Origin: Terriglobus sp. TAA 43
GTDB lineage: Bacteria; Acidobacteriota; Terriglobia; Terriglobales; Acidobacteriaceae
Reading direction: 5' to 3'
Assembly: GCF_000800015.1 (NCBI RefSeq)
Contig: NZ_JUGR01000001.1
Location: forward strand, 1,426,001-1,490,000
DNA length: 64,000 nt
Below the pieces are notes generated by a model. It did no database searches, was not told where the DNA came from, and was given only the letters and a program-made list of their open reading frames with translations. Below, one piece after another: positions 35,985 to 45,232 of the stretch. A program made the translations under genes and the position numbers. Every line of letters begins with the position of its first letter. Positions within the stretch are counted from its first letter, which is position 1.

Positions 35985-36159
35985 GTATCACCTTCAGCTG
36001 AACCCAGGGCGAGCTGAAAGTATCGCGGTGGAGATCTCCACATCACCGAAAATTTTAGGCCTTCTCTTTTAAAGAGTTAGGCTCTCTTTGCACATTTGTG
36101 GGTGCATCTGTGACTTGACGGCGACCGGCATCGATAGGCGAATATATGGCGAAGACGCC

Positions 36160-37191
36160 ATGCCCTCCCCCAACACAATCCGGGTGCAAATCGAAGCCGC
36201 TTTAGCTTCCAGAATCCCCTCTGCACTGACACCTCCGCCGAAGATCATCCGGCCAACCAGCCCCGTCGGAATTGCTGCGCTGGATGATCTTATTGGTGGA
36301 GGTTTCCCAGTTGGCGCCGTGACGGAACTCGTGGGCGAAGAATGCACGGGGAGGACATCGGTCGCTCTTTCGTTCCTCGCATCAATCACGGCTACTGGAA
36401 AGGTTTGCGCATGGATCGATGTATCTGACACTCTCCATCCCGCTTCTGCAGCTTCGGTAGGTGTCGATCTCAAGCGCCTGCTCTGGGTGCGGTGTGGTGC
36501 ACGGGAACGCATAGCTGTTAAGGAGACGAAACAATTCTCCTTGACTGCGGCCTGCTTTGCTCCGAAGGTTGTGACAAAGGGATTGCATGGCGGTGGGCAT
36601 GGAACGCATCCACGCTCTGAAGCGAAGAGACTTTCTGCTGCTGTGGATCGATTCCTGAGTGACGAAGTCGTAGCTGCCCGATGTGCTGAGCCGATCGCGA
36701 AGCCTCGGCCTATTCCGCGGACATTCGAATCAAGCCTGACACCCGCAACAACCACAAAGCCAATACGCCGCCGTGCCCGTACCTACGATGCGATCGAACA
36801 GGCAATGCGAGCGACTGATCTCCTGATTCAGACGGGAGGTTTTAGTGCGATTGTGCTGGACCTTGGTGGCGTTGCACCGGAGTACGCCGTAAAGATCGAA
36901 CTATCGACGTGGCATCGCTACCGCCTGGCAGCGGAACAAACGCAGTCCAGCATTCTTCTCCTCTCGCAATATCCCTGTGCGAAAAGCAGTTCTGAGTTGC
37001 AGTTGCGTTTGCATCCGATGGATGACCTCCGTGAAGAGGGAACGGTATTCACAGGACTCAATACGCGTGTGGAGGTATTGCGTCAGCGATTCGCGCAGAC
37101 CCCTTCGAATGTCATTCCCATGCGTAAACCTCCGCAACGAGCGACAGAAGCTGGCTGGCAACAACGCACGAGTTGGGTGGGGAAGAAATGA
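36160..37191 (+). CDS. imuA: ImuA-like RecA-fold protein of the mutasome
   Basis: 343 residues from ATG 36160. A RecA-like core begins with PVGIAALDDLIGGGFPVGAVTELVGEECTGRTSVAL (Walker A degenerate), and SAIVLDLGG is a Walker B-like strand. First gene of the ImuA-ImuB-DnaE2 cassette that carries out damage-induced translesion synthesis in bacteria lacking Pol V. The frame extends 24 codons upstream without supporting signals. No LexA box could be identified upstream by eye. Confidence 0.85.
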   Translation: MPSPNTIRVQIEAALASRIPSALTPPPKIIRPTSPVGIAALDDLIGGGFPVGAVTELVGEECTGRTSVALSFLASITATGKVCAWIDVSDTLHPASAASVGVDLKRLLWVRCGARERIAVKETKQFSLTAACFAPKVVTKGLHGGGHGTHPRSEAKRLSAAVDRFLSDEVVAARCAEPIAKPRPIPRTFESSLTPATTTKPIRRRARTYDAIEQAMRATDLLIQTGGFSAIVLDLGGVAPEYAVKIELSTWHRYRLAAEQTQSSILLLSQYPCAKSSSELQLRLHPMDDLREEGTVFTGLNTRVEVLRQRFAQTPSNVIPMRKPPQRATEAGWQQRTSWVGKK

Positions 37192-38699
37192 AGATGCCTC
37201 CTGAACTCTATGTGTGCGTCTACGCGCGGGAGTTTCCTGCGCAAGCGTTGCTTCGCCTTCGACCGGAATTGCATGAGAGACCGTGTGTGATCGTCGAAGG
37301 AGAAGCACCGCAACAAGCCATATGCGGATTCAATACGCGCGCCAGACTTCTAGGTCTTCAATGTGGGATGACAAGAGTTGAGATAGACACTTTCGAAGGC
37401 GTCACAGTCCTGGATCGGTCCCTACGCACTGAAGATGCTGTGCGAACGATTCTCCTAGAGTGTGCAGGAAGTTTCTCGCCGCGTATGGAAGACCGCAGTG
37501 TCGACGGCATTTTCATCTGTGTTCTGGATGCATCGGGAACGGAAAGTCTCTTCGGGCCACCACTCATGCTTGGCAAGCAGCGTCGACAACGGCTCCGGGC
37601 AATCGGTATCTCAGCATCAATCACAGTCAGTTCGAACTTCCATACTGCGATCTGTCTCGCTAGGAGTTTGAGTGGCGGAATTCCGATTCAGGTAGTACAT
37701 CGAGGAGATGAAGCGAAAGCAATGTCTGTTCTTCCGCTGTCAGTGCTCGACATGAGCGAAACACAAGAAGAGACATTTCGTACTTGGGGCATTCGCACTG
37801 TCGGTGCATTATCGGCTCTGCCGGAGAAGTCACTGATTTCGCGAGTTGGGCAAGATGGAAAACGCCTACTTCAACTGGCGCGGGGAGAACATCCACATCT
37901 CCTGCAGCCAATTGATGTGCCGTTCATTCTGGAAGAACAAAGGGAACTGGATTCGCCACTCGATGACTTGGAGTCATTGCTCTTTGGCCTCTCCACAATG
38001 ATGGAGCAGTTGATTCTGCGAGCGAAGTCACGTGTCTACGCTCTGGCGTCGATCACAATCACTCTGTATCTCGAAGATGGTGGAAAGTACGAACGTACCG
38101 TGAATCCGCGCGTTCCCACAAATGACAAGCAGCTTTGGTTAAAGCTGCTTCATCTCGATCTACATAACCATCCTCCACAAGCTTCGATCCTGAGAGTTCA
38201 TCTGCACGCAGAACCGGGTCCCACCAGCAAAGTACAGCTTGGTCTCTTTTCACCACAATTGCCGGAGCCGGGAAGATTGGACATCACACTGGCTCGTATC
38301 ACTGCCATTGTTGGCGAAGGCAATGTCGGACAAGCCGTTCTCGACGACACGCGGCGCTCAGATGACTTCCATATTGAACCTTTTGTAATTGTGTCTACCG
38401 AGCCACTTCCCTTCACCGCCACAGAGCGCTTGTGTCTGCGCGTGTTGCGCCCCGCCGAACGGACAACGGTTGCTGTGAGATTGGGACGCCCCTGCGAGAT
38501 CTACTTCCGCTCTCGTCGTTATGCGGTGGAGAAAGCCTACGGCCCCTGGCTGAATGGTGGCGATTGGTGGAACGAAGCTATCTGGGGCAATGAACAGTGG
38601 GATGTGATCGCGAGATCCAAAGACAACGCATTTCTCGCATGCAGACTCGCGAGAGATTTCGTTCAAAACGAGTGGCGTATGGAAGGTCTGTATGACTGA
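37188..38699 (+). CDS. imuB: ImuB, Y-family polymerase-like mutasome subunit
   Basis: 503 residues from ATG 37188, which overlaps the imuA stop by four bases (ATGA). Y-polymerase-like fold: ICGFNTRARLLGLQCGMT, EDRSVDGIFICVLDASG, IGISASITVSSNFHTAICLAR, FRTWGIRTVGALSALPE. The catalytic acidic positions of Y polymerases are replaced (VCVYAREF in place of the first Asp motif), as is normal for ImuB, a non-catalytic hub that links DnaE2 to the clamp. Confidence 0.9.
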   Translation: MKMPPELYVCVYAREFPAQALLRLRPELHERPCVIVEGEAPQQAICGFNTRARLLGLQCGMTRVEIDTFEGVTVLDRSLRTEDAVRTILLECAGSFSPRMEDRSVDGIFICVLDASGTESLFGPPLMLGKQRRQRLRAIGISASITVSSNFHTAICLARSLSGGIPIQVVHRGDEAKAMSVLPLSVLDMSETQEETFRTWGIRTVGALSALPEKSLISRVGQDGKRLLQLARGEHPHLLQPIDVPFILEEQRELDSPLDDLESLLFGLSTMMEQLILRAKSRVYALASITITLYLEDGGKYERTVNPRVPTNDKQLWLKLLHLDLHNHPPQASILRVHLHAEPGPTSKVQLGLFSPQLPEPGRLDITLARITAIVGEGNVGQAVLDDTRRSDDFHIEPFVIVSTEPLPFTATERLCLRVLRPAERTTVAVRLGRPCEIYFRSRRYAVEKAYGPWLNGGDWWNEAIWGNEQWDVIARSKDNAFLACRLARDFVQNEWRMEGLYD

Positions 38700-41600
38700 T
38701 CGCTACATCGAGCTCCATTCGGCAAGCGCATTCTCGTTCCTTGAAGGAGGATCCCAACCGGAAGCGCTCGCCGAGCGTGCATTTGCGCTTGAAATGCCGG
38801 CACTGGCACTCATGGATCGCAATGGCTTTTACGGCTCGGCTCGGTTTCACAAGATCGCGTCAGAGAACAAGATCACCGCGCATGTAGGGGCTGAAGTGGC
38901 AGTCACGGGTTTTGGACAACGACTCGTTCCACCTGTATGGCTTCCTCATCAACACGTACCCGAGCCAGTTCGTCTCCCACTGCTTTGTGAAACGCGCGAG
39001 GGCTATCAGAACCTATGCCAACTCATTACACGCTTCAAAATGCGAGAACCCACGAAGCTGGAAGGCGCCGCCAAGCCTGGGGATTTTGAAGAGTACGGGC
39101 GAGGACTGATTTGCCTAACCGGTGGCGATGAAGGACCGCTAGCTGCTGCACTCATGCGAGGTGGTGAATCGGCAGGTCGCGAGACAGTCGAACAACTCGT
39201 TCGCATCTTCGGTCCGAACAATGTCTACGTTGAGTTGCAACGTCACCGAGAGCGCGCAGAGGAATGGAGGAATCAGGCTGCGATCCGAATCGCGGAGTCG
39301 CTTAGGCTGCCAGTGCTTGCAACGAATGGGGTCCGCTACGCCACCAGGTACGACCGTGAGATCTCAGACCTTTTCACTGCGGTACGCAACCACACGCGCC
39401 TCGACGATGCCGGACGCTTGCTCGCTTCGAACAATCAACGGCATCTCCGTCCAGCGAATCGCATGGCGGCGTTGTTTCGCGATGTGCCTGGCGCAATTGA
39501 AAACACGCTGGAACTCTCTTCTCGGTTGCAATTCCAGCTCTCGGATTTGGGCTATGAATTCCCGCGCTATCCCGTACCTGATGGCGAAACAATGGATAGC
39601 TTCCTTGAGAAGCGTGTTGCAGAAGGTGTTACACGGAGATATGGACCGAACCGTGACGCTGCACTCTTAGAAAGTGCGAAGAAGCAAGTTGCACATGAAC
39701 TGAAGTTGATCGCAAGGCTCGGCTTCGCTGGCTACTTCCTCATCGTTTGGGACATCGTCGAGTTTTGTAAAAAGAACGGAATTCTTATTCAGGGTCGTGG
39801 CAGTGCCGCGAATTCTGCGGTTTGCTACGCGCTGGAGATAACAGCAATCGATCCGGTTGGGATGGAATTACTCTTCGAACGCTTTCTGTCCGATAGCCGA
39901 GGCGAGTGGCCCGACATCGATCTCGACCTCCCTTCGGAAGAAAAGCGCGAGCAGGCCATCCAGTACGTGTACGAACGTTATGGTCAACTCGGCGCTGCCA
40001 TGACCGCTAACGTCATCACCTATCGTGGCAAGTCAGCAGCGCGTGAAGTCGGAAAGGCGCTTGGCTTTGACCCTGAATCGCTGCAGCGCCTCTCTGGATT
40101 AGTCGCAAACTATGAGTGGAAAGGCCCGAATGACACGATGGCTCGTTCTTTTCACAATGCGGGCTTCGACGTGCAGCATCCGCGTATCGCAAAGTATCTT
40201 GAGCTCTGTATGCGGGTTCAGGATCTACCACGTCATCTCGGGCAGCACTCGGGCGGCATGGTGATCTGTCAGAACGCACTCGATAAGGTAGTTCCGCTCG
40301 AACGTGCATCGATGGCTGGGCGTACCGTGGTGCAGTGGGATAAAGAAGACTGCGCGAACCTTGGCATTATCAAGGTTGATCTGTTGGGTCTTGGCATGAT
40401 GGCAGTGTTGAAAGACTGCCTTACCCTTGTGCCACAGCACTACGGAGAACCGCTCGATCTGGCGCAGCTTCCCGAGGACGAAGAGGTCTATCGCACGCTG
40501 CAACGTGCGGACACAATTGGAATGTTTCAGGTGGAGAGCCGGGCGCAGATGGCATCGTTACCGCGCAATTGTCCCAAGGAATTTTATGACCTCGTCGTAC
40601 AGGTCGCAATCATCCGACCAGGTCCCATCGTAGGAAAAATGATGCATCCCTATATGCGGCGGCGCCAGGAACAAGAAAAAGTGAGCTATCCGCATCCTTC
40701 TCTTGAATCCACGTTAAAGCGAACACTCGGGGTGCCTCTCTTTCAAGAACAGTTGTTGCGCATGGCAATGGTCGTCGCAAACTTCACTGGCTCCGAGGCG
40801 GAGGAGCTGCGACGTGCAGTTGGCATGCGTCGCTCATGGGAACGCATGAAAAATCTCGAAGGAAGACTTCGTGAAGGAATGACGGCGAACGGATTGGATA
40901 CCGAGACACAGGAGACGATCATCCAGAACATCAGTTCATTTGCACTGTACGGTTTTCCCGAGAGCCATGCCGCCAGCTTCGCACTGATTGCCTATGCGTC
41001 GGCCTTTATCAAAGTGAAATATCTGGCCGCGTTCACATGTGCCATGCTCAACAACCAGCCGATGGGCTTCTACAGCCCGTCAGTGCTTGTTGAAGACGCA
41101 AGGCGTCATGGCCTGCGCGTGAAACCCATCGACATCCAAAACTCCGATTGGCCCTGCTCGATTGAACATGAAGCCAATCATTCCTTATCGTTACGGCTGG
41201 GCCTCGGATACATCCGCGGACTACGAGGTCAATGTGCAGAGGCGATCGTACAAGCGCGAAGGCTCGCACGATTTACCACAGTGGATGATCTTGTCCTCCG
41301 AGTACCACAACTAAACCGCAAGGAACTATCACTTCTGGCAAATGTCGGAGCGTTGAACAGTCTCGATGGAGTGGAGCACCGAAGGGATGCACTATGGCAA
41401 ATCGAACGTGCAGGTAAGCTGGAGGGGCCACTGTTGATGCAACACAGCCGATGGCTACATGAGGAGGATGCCGAGTCGCCATTGCTTCCCATGACAGGAG
41501 AAGAGCGACTGGTAGCGGATTATGCCGTCAGTAGCGTAACAACGGGACCGCATCCGATGTGGTTTCGCCGTCAGGAACTTCAACGCAAAGGCTATCTGCG

Positions 41601-41919
41601 TGCGGTGGATCTCGCGCAGCAGCGTAATGGGGCATATGTCCGGACTGCTGGTCTCGCAATCGCTAAGCAGCGTCCCGGCACGGCATCAGGAGTAGTGTTC
41701 CTGTCAGTTGCCGACGAAACAGGGGTTTTTAATGTCTTCGTATCCCCGGAATTCTTTGAACGGAATAGACAAGTGGTTACGCGTGCAAAGTTCATTGCAA
41801 TAGAAGGCCCTCTGCAGAAAGAAGGTCCGATCATTCACGTCATGGCAAGTTCATTCAAAGAACTTTCACTCGACAGTAACGTCGGAAATCTTCAGGTGAC
41901 ATCTCACGATTTCCACTAA
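38692..41919 (+). CDS. dnaE2: error-prone DNA polymerase III alpha subunit DnaE2
   Basis: 1075 residues, overlapping imuB by 8 bp. An N-terminal PHP domain (YIELHSASAFSFLEGGSQPE) is followed by a C-family polymerase core (LIQGRGSAANSAVCYALEI; the catalytic DIDLDLPSEE; FQVESRAQMASLPR; GFPESHAASFALIAYASAF) and a C-terminal OB fold. The length is typical of DnaE2 and shorter than DnaE1. It replaces the replicative polymerase at lesions together with ImuA and ImuB. Confidence 0.95.
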   Translation: MTDRYIELHSASAFSFLEGGSQPEALAERAFALEMPALALMDRNGFYGSARFHKIASENKITAHVGAEVAVTGFGQRLVPPVWLPHQHVPEPVRLPLLCETREGYQNLCQLITRFKMREPTKLEGAAKPGDFEEYGRGLICLTGGDEGPLAAALMRGGESAGRETVEQLVRIFGPNNVYVELQRHRERAEEWRNQAAIRIAESLRLPVLATNGVRYATRYDREISDLFTAVRNHTRLDDAGRLLASNNQRHLRPANRMAALFRDVPGAIENTLELSSRLQFQLSDLGYEFPRYPVPDGETMDSFLEKRVAEGVTRRYGPNRDAALLESAKKQVAHELKLIARLGFAGYFLIVWDIVEFCKKNGILIQGRGSAANSAVCYALEITAIDPVGMELLFERFLSDSRGEWPDIDLDLPSEEKREQAIQYVYERYGQLGAAMTANVITYRGKSAAREVGKALGFDPESLQRLSGLVANYEWKGPNDTMARSFHNAGFDVQHPRIAKYLELCMRVQDLPRHLGQHSGGMVICQNALDKVVPLERASMAGRTVVQWDKEDCANLGIIKVDLLGLGMMAVLKDCLTLVPQHYGEPLDLAQLPEDEEVYRTLQRADTIGMFQVESRAQMASLPRNCPKEFYDLVVQVAIIRPGPIVGKMMHPYMRRRQEQEKVSYPHPSLESTLKRTLGVPLFQEQLLRMAMVVANFTGSEAEELRRAVGMRRSWERMKNLEGRLREGMTANGLDTETQETIIQNISSFALYGFPESHAASFALIAYASAFIKVKYLAAFTCAMLNNQPMGFYSPSVLVEDARRHGLRVKPIDIQNSDWPCSIEHEANHSLSLRLGLGYIRGLRGQCAEAIVQARRLARFTTVDDLVLRVPQLNRKELSLLANVGALNSLDGVEHRRDALWQIERAGKLEGPLLMQHSRWLHEEDAESPLLPMTGEERLVADYAVSSVTTGPHPMWFRRQELQRKGYLRAVDLAQQRNGAYVRTAGLAIAKQRPGTASGVVFLSVADETGVFNVFVSPEFFERNRQVVTRAKFIAIEGPLQKEGPIIHVMASSFKELSLDSNVGNLQVTSHDFH

Positions 41920-42049
41920 CAAGGGGGCACAAATGGTGGATTTAGAACGAAGTCGGTCAAAAGAAGCCTGCACCGCGGAGACGAGCCAAGCTTACCTTGA
42001 CGTGAGTCAGAAGCGTTGTGCGGTGCAGTTCGACGGTCTTTCACCAAGG

Positions 42050-43372
42050 TTAGTGCACGTGGAAAGCGACCACCTTTGAATTGCCAACGCCTCCGTGAAT
42101 GAAGTCACCGCTCAATAACACCTCAAAATCATGGAGGCGGCCGGAACTATCCGTGGCCTGCCGGAGGACGGGGGCATAGAGCCATTCACTTGTGAGGAAG
42201 TTCACAGCTCCGTACGTCGTTCCCATGGAAGTGCCTTCCACGATCAGTACGCGGCCCTGCCCCTGGGAATTTGTTAGCAGTGCAATGTGCGTATAGTTTT
42301 TTAGATTCGGCTTAATGCGTCGATAGATGTAAGACGCCTGCTCCCCCGCTCGGGGCGATTTGTTCTGGATGGTGTACACATCCGACACGTAATCATAGTG
42401 AGCGACGAAATCCATCTCTGGCTGATACAGCGTGACCCACGGGTCAAAGCTCTCTGGTCCGATGAGGATCAGATTATTGTCGTGCGTATCCGCCACGACG
42501 ATATCGCGCGCATATCGAACCTCAATGTTCTTTTCCAGCTCCGGCATTCCCATGTGTTCGGGTGCGCGAACGAGATTGGCAACGAGAGCCAGGTCAGCCA
42601 TGGGTGTAACAGATCGCGTGGCCAGAGGAACGTCTGTGTGTGAGGGGGGCACGCTCGCCTTCGACTCCCTGTCGTACGTGTGGGTGGCGTACCAGTCCAA
42701 TGGCACGGACTTCTGTTCCCATATGGTGAACATGTCGAGTGCGGCATCACCAGGCACAATCAAAGTCTTTCGGTCCGACGTAAACAGCGCCTGCCAGAGA
42801 GGAATGGGGCCTTTGCGTGCGACGGGAACAGAAGCGACGCGACGCTGCTGAATACAGATGTCTCCCAGAACCAAAACCGCAATACCCAGCAACGCAATCG
42901 CGAAGACGTATGGCTTTCGGCTTGGAGTCGGTGGCACAGGAACCGATGCGACTGACACAGATGGAGGCGGCGAAACCGGAGCAATAATCGCCGGAGCTTC
43001 CGAGACCTTCCTTACGGCCTGCCTCTCAACCACGGCGATGTAGCCGCCCTTCGGAATATCGATCCGGAACTCGTTTCCTGCCCCCTCGGACGAATAGTAG
43101 AGATCCAATCGCTGGCGCAGCTGCCGGACAGTCACGCGGACAATCGTGTCCTCTGAGGAGTTGTAACCAGGAGTCCGTCCGAAGACCTGGATACCGACCT
43201 GTTGCTCAGTCAGGTCTCCATGGGAGCCCCGAAGTGAGTGCGTTACTATGAACCCAAGGAGGGAACAGAGGCGCGGAGACTTGGCGAAAGAATGACTGGT
43301 TAGGACACGTTCCAGTTCCAGCAACTCTGCCGAACTTTCGGTATTTGCCACAGTCTCAGGCGTTATAGACAC
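42050..43372 (-). CDS. ToxR/CadC-like membrane-anchored winged-helix regulator
   Basis: 440 residues. The N-terminal winged helix (about 20-115) includes DLTEQQVGIQVFGRTPGYNSS, IVRVTVRQLRQRLDLYY and FRIDIPKGGYIAVV. A Pro-rich linker precedes one membrane helix (about 154-175). The extracytoplasmic domain (about 185-440) contains LIVPGDAALDMFTIWEQ and ends GGVGNSKVVAFHVH. The family senses outside signals and binds DNA from the membrane. Divergent from the sulfatase, with a 9-bp-arm inverted repeat between them. Likely regulator of the sulfatase-receptor unit (inference from position). Confidence 0.82.
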   Translation of the reverse strand: MSITPETVANTESSAELLELERVLTSHSFAKSPRLCSLLGFIVTHSLRGSHGDLTEQQVGIQVFGRTPGYNSSEDTIVRVTVRQLRQRLDLYYSSEGAGNEFRIDIPKGGYIAVVERQAVRKVSEAPAIIAPVSPPPSVSVASVPVPPTPSRKPYVFAIALLGIAVLVLGDICIQQRRVASVPVARKGPIPLWQALFTSDRKTLIVPGDAALDMFTIWEQKSVPLDWYATHTYDRESKASVPPSHTDVPLATRSVTPMADLALVANLVRAPEHMGMPELEKNIEVRYARDIVVADTHDNNLILIGPESFDPWVTLYQPEMDFVAHYDYVSDVYTIQNKSPRAGEQASYIYRRIKPNLKNYTHIALLTNSQGQGRVLIVEGTSMGTTYGAVNFLTSEWLYAPVLRQATDSSGRLHDFEVLLSGDFIHGGVGNSKVVAFHVH

Positions 43373-43516
43373 GTCATGCTTCTATCACCTTCCTCTTTCC
43401 ACTCACAAGTGCGACCCAAGCCTTGTACGGCAATGCGCGCAATTTCGCAGCGCATTCCGACCTGTTGTTGTTGTCGATAATCCTCCCAAAATGAAGGAAT
43501 AACCGGGATTTCTCGC

Positions 43517-43536
43517 GTGTTTCACACGTGAAACAC
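43517..43536. promoter_or_regulatory. inverted repeat (parS-like with 2-bp insertion) in regulator/sulfatase region
   Basis: GTGTTTCAC, AC, GTGAAACAC: perfect 9-bp arms. Removing the central AC gives the 16-bp chromosomal parS site, but the insertion changes half-site spacing, so ParB binding is doubtful. The position, about 145 bp from the regulator start and 130 bp from the sulfatase start, suits an operator of the divergent promoters. The rest of the 292-bp gap shows no other structure. Confidence 0.55.
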
Positions 43537-43664
43537 CGTGAATCTCCTGCTGACCCTTGCCAGTGGTATGCGCGGCCCTTCAGGGTTGCACTGTTTCCAT
43601 GCCTCCATATCCTTTGACCGCCTTCCCATAAATACGAAGGCCTTTTCCCCTCTTGAGAATGACG

Positions 43665-45170
43665 ATGAACAGACGTGAATTTGTAGGTCTTTCCTCTGCC
43701 GCTCTTGCCGCCACACAGGCACGAGCCGCAATGGCATCCACATCGGCGACCGCCGACAGCCGGCCCAACTTCCTCTTCTTCATTGCGGACGATCTGATGT
43801 TCCGCACGATTAACTCCATCAACAACCCCGAAGTCCATACCCCAAACATCGACCGGCTGGTTCGCGGTGGCATCCATTTCACCCATTGCTTCCACTCCGG
43901 TTCGTGGACAGGCGCCGTCTGCATCGCCAGCCGAACAATGCTCAACACCGGGCTGTCTCCGTTCAAAGCCCAGAAGGCGCTCGTGGACAACCAGTCCGGG
44001 ATGATTCCTGTGTGGGGTCAGACTTTGCGCAATGCAGGGTACCGGACATTCCAGACTGGCAAGTGGCATCTTGACGCCGTTTCCCTGCAGCGTTCGTTCA
44101 GCGATCTGAAGACGACCGGACCTGGCTATCTGGATTCCACTCACGATCCGAAAGATCCAGCCCACAACATGTACCTGCGGCCTGCGCCAGGAAACGTGTG
44201 GAGCCCGACTGACCGTTCTCTGAAAGGACACTGGCTAGACAAGCATCTTTGGCTCGATGGTCCCGAAGGTGAGACAAAGCATTCGTCCGAAGTCTATGCA
44301 GACTCCGCTATCGACTTCCTGAATGGGCAACGCGGGAAGCACGAGAAGCCTTTCTTCATGTACGTGGGCTTCAATGCACCGCATGATCCGCGACAGGCTC
44401 CTGAGGAATACCAGGCGATGTATCCGGTGGATAAGATCGCACTTCCGCCGAACTACCTTCCTCAGCACCCCTTTGATCAGGGCGACTTCCATACGCGCGA
44501 CGAGCAGCTTGCTCCCTTCCCCCGGACTGAACTCGACGTGAAGACGCACCGTAAGGAGTACTACGCCATCATCACGCACATGGATGCGCAGATTGGCCGC
44601 GTGCTGGATGCACTGGACAAGAACGGACAGGCGAAGAACACCTACGTGATCCTGACCGCCGATCACGGTCTTGCCGTTGGCGAGCACGGACTGATGGGCA
44701 AGCAGAACCAGTACGAATGCTCCATGCGTATGCCTCTGATCATGCGTGGCCCTGGCATCAAGGCCGGAACGCACGTGGACGAGATGGTCTACCAGCACAG
44801 CATGTATGCCACCACCTGCGAACTGGCGGGCGTCCCCGTTCCGAAGCACGTGGAGTTCCCCAGCCTGAAACCGATGGTGCTGGGGCAGTCCATTGCGCCG
44901 CTGCACGATGCGATGTTCGGATGGCTGAACGTCATCCAGCGCTCCATCCGCACGAAGAAGCACAAGCTGATCTTCTACGTGCCCATCAAGCGTTATCAAC
45001 TCTTTGACCTTGAGAACGATCCCTGGGAGATGCACGACCTCATCAACGATCCGCAATACGCGTCGGTGAAGACGGACATGATCGCAAAGCTCAAGGCCGA
45101 ACAAAAACGGCTAGGCGACCCGCTGGACATTGATGCTCCGCCTGCCGTGAAAACCGGCAATTCGTACTAA
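43665..45170 (+). CDS. Tat-exported sulfatase (formylglycine type)
   Basis: 501 residues from ATG 43665 (GAGA six bases upstream; ATG 43659 and TTG 43653 are alternatives). The Tat signal NRREFVGLSSAALAATQARA is followed by metal ligands in FLFFIADDL, a formylglycine site C-I-A-S-R (Cys86-Arg90, Ala variant of C-x-P-x-R), TGKWHLDAVS, LTADHGLAVGEHGLMGKQNQYE, and a C-terminal MFGWLNVIQRS domain. Tat export suits a sulfatase whose Cys is oxidised by a cytoplasmic formylglycine-generating enzyme before transport. Upstream of an Oar-type receptor by 59 bp, so probably co-transcribed. The sulfated substrate is not known. Confidence 0.93.
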   Translation: MNRREFVGLSSAALAATQARAAMASTSATADSRPNFLFFIADDLMFRTINSINNPEVHTPNIDRLVRGGIHFTHCFHSGSWTGAVCIASRTMLNTGLSPFKAQKALVDNQSGMIPVWGQTLRNAGYRTFQTGKWHLDAVSLQRSFSDLKTTGPGYLDSTHDPKDPAHNMYLRPAPGNVWSPTDRSLKGHWLDKHLWLDGPEGETKHSSEVYADSAIDFLNGQRGKHEKPFFMYVGFNAPHDPRQAPEEYQAMYPVDKIALPPNYLPQHPFDQGDFHTRDEQLAPFPRTELDVKTHRKEYYAIITHMDAQIGRVLDALDKNGQAKNTYVILTADHGLAVGEHGLMGKQNQYECSMRMPLIMRGPGIKAGTHVDEMVYQHSMYATTCELAGVPVPKHVEFPSLKPMVLGQSIAPLHDAMFGWLNVIQRSIRTKKHKLIFYVPIKRYQLFDLENDPWEMHDLINDPQYASVKTDMIAKLKAEQKRLGDPLDIDAPPAVKTGNSY

Positions 45171-45199
45171 GCCGGAACGAACGACAGCAACAACATTTC

Positions 45200-45232
45200 A
45201 GGAGGCCACGACCCCGGTCGTGGATAAAAATG
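45200..45232 (+). promoter_or_regulatory. Shine-Dalgarno separated from start codon by a hairpin
   Basis: AGGAGG (45200-45205) lies 24 bases before the only available ATG (45230). The intervening bases form a perfect 7-bp hairpin, CCACGAC-CCCG-GTCGTGG (45206-45223), leaving six bases before ATG. When folded, the effective spacing becomes normal. Confidence 0.7.

Noticed and set aside
36064-36076. CTCTTT-T-AAAGAG as a LexA box for the imuA operon
   Set aside because: Does not match known LexA motifs, and short AT-rich dyads are common.
41968-42028. CTGCACCGC...GCGGTGCAG pair after dnaE2 as a terminator
   Set aside because: The 43-base loop and absence of a T-run make termination unlikely.
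43518-43535. Chromosomal parS site
   Set aside because: The 2-bp insertion alters the spacing of the half-sites; position in a divergent promoter favours an operator.
43374-45104. Two long minus-strand frames (285 and 289 codons) antisense to the sulfatase
   Set aside because: They mirror the sulfatase codon structure on the opposite strand, give His/Val/Arg-rich products with no domain, and overlap a gene with clear catalytic motifs.
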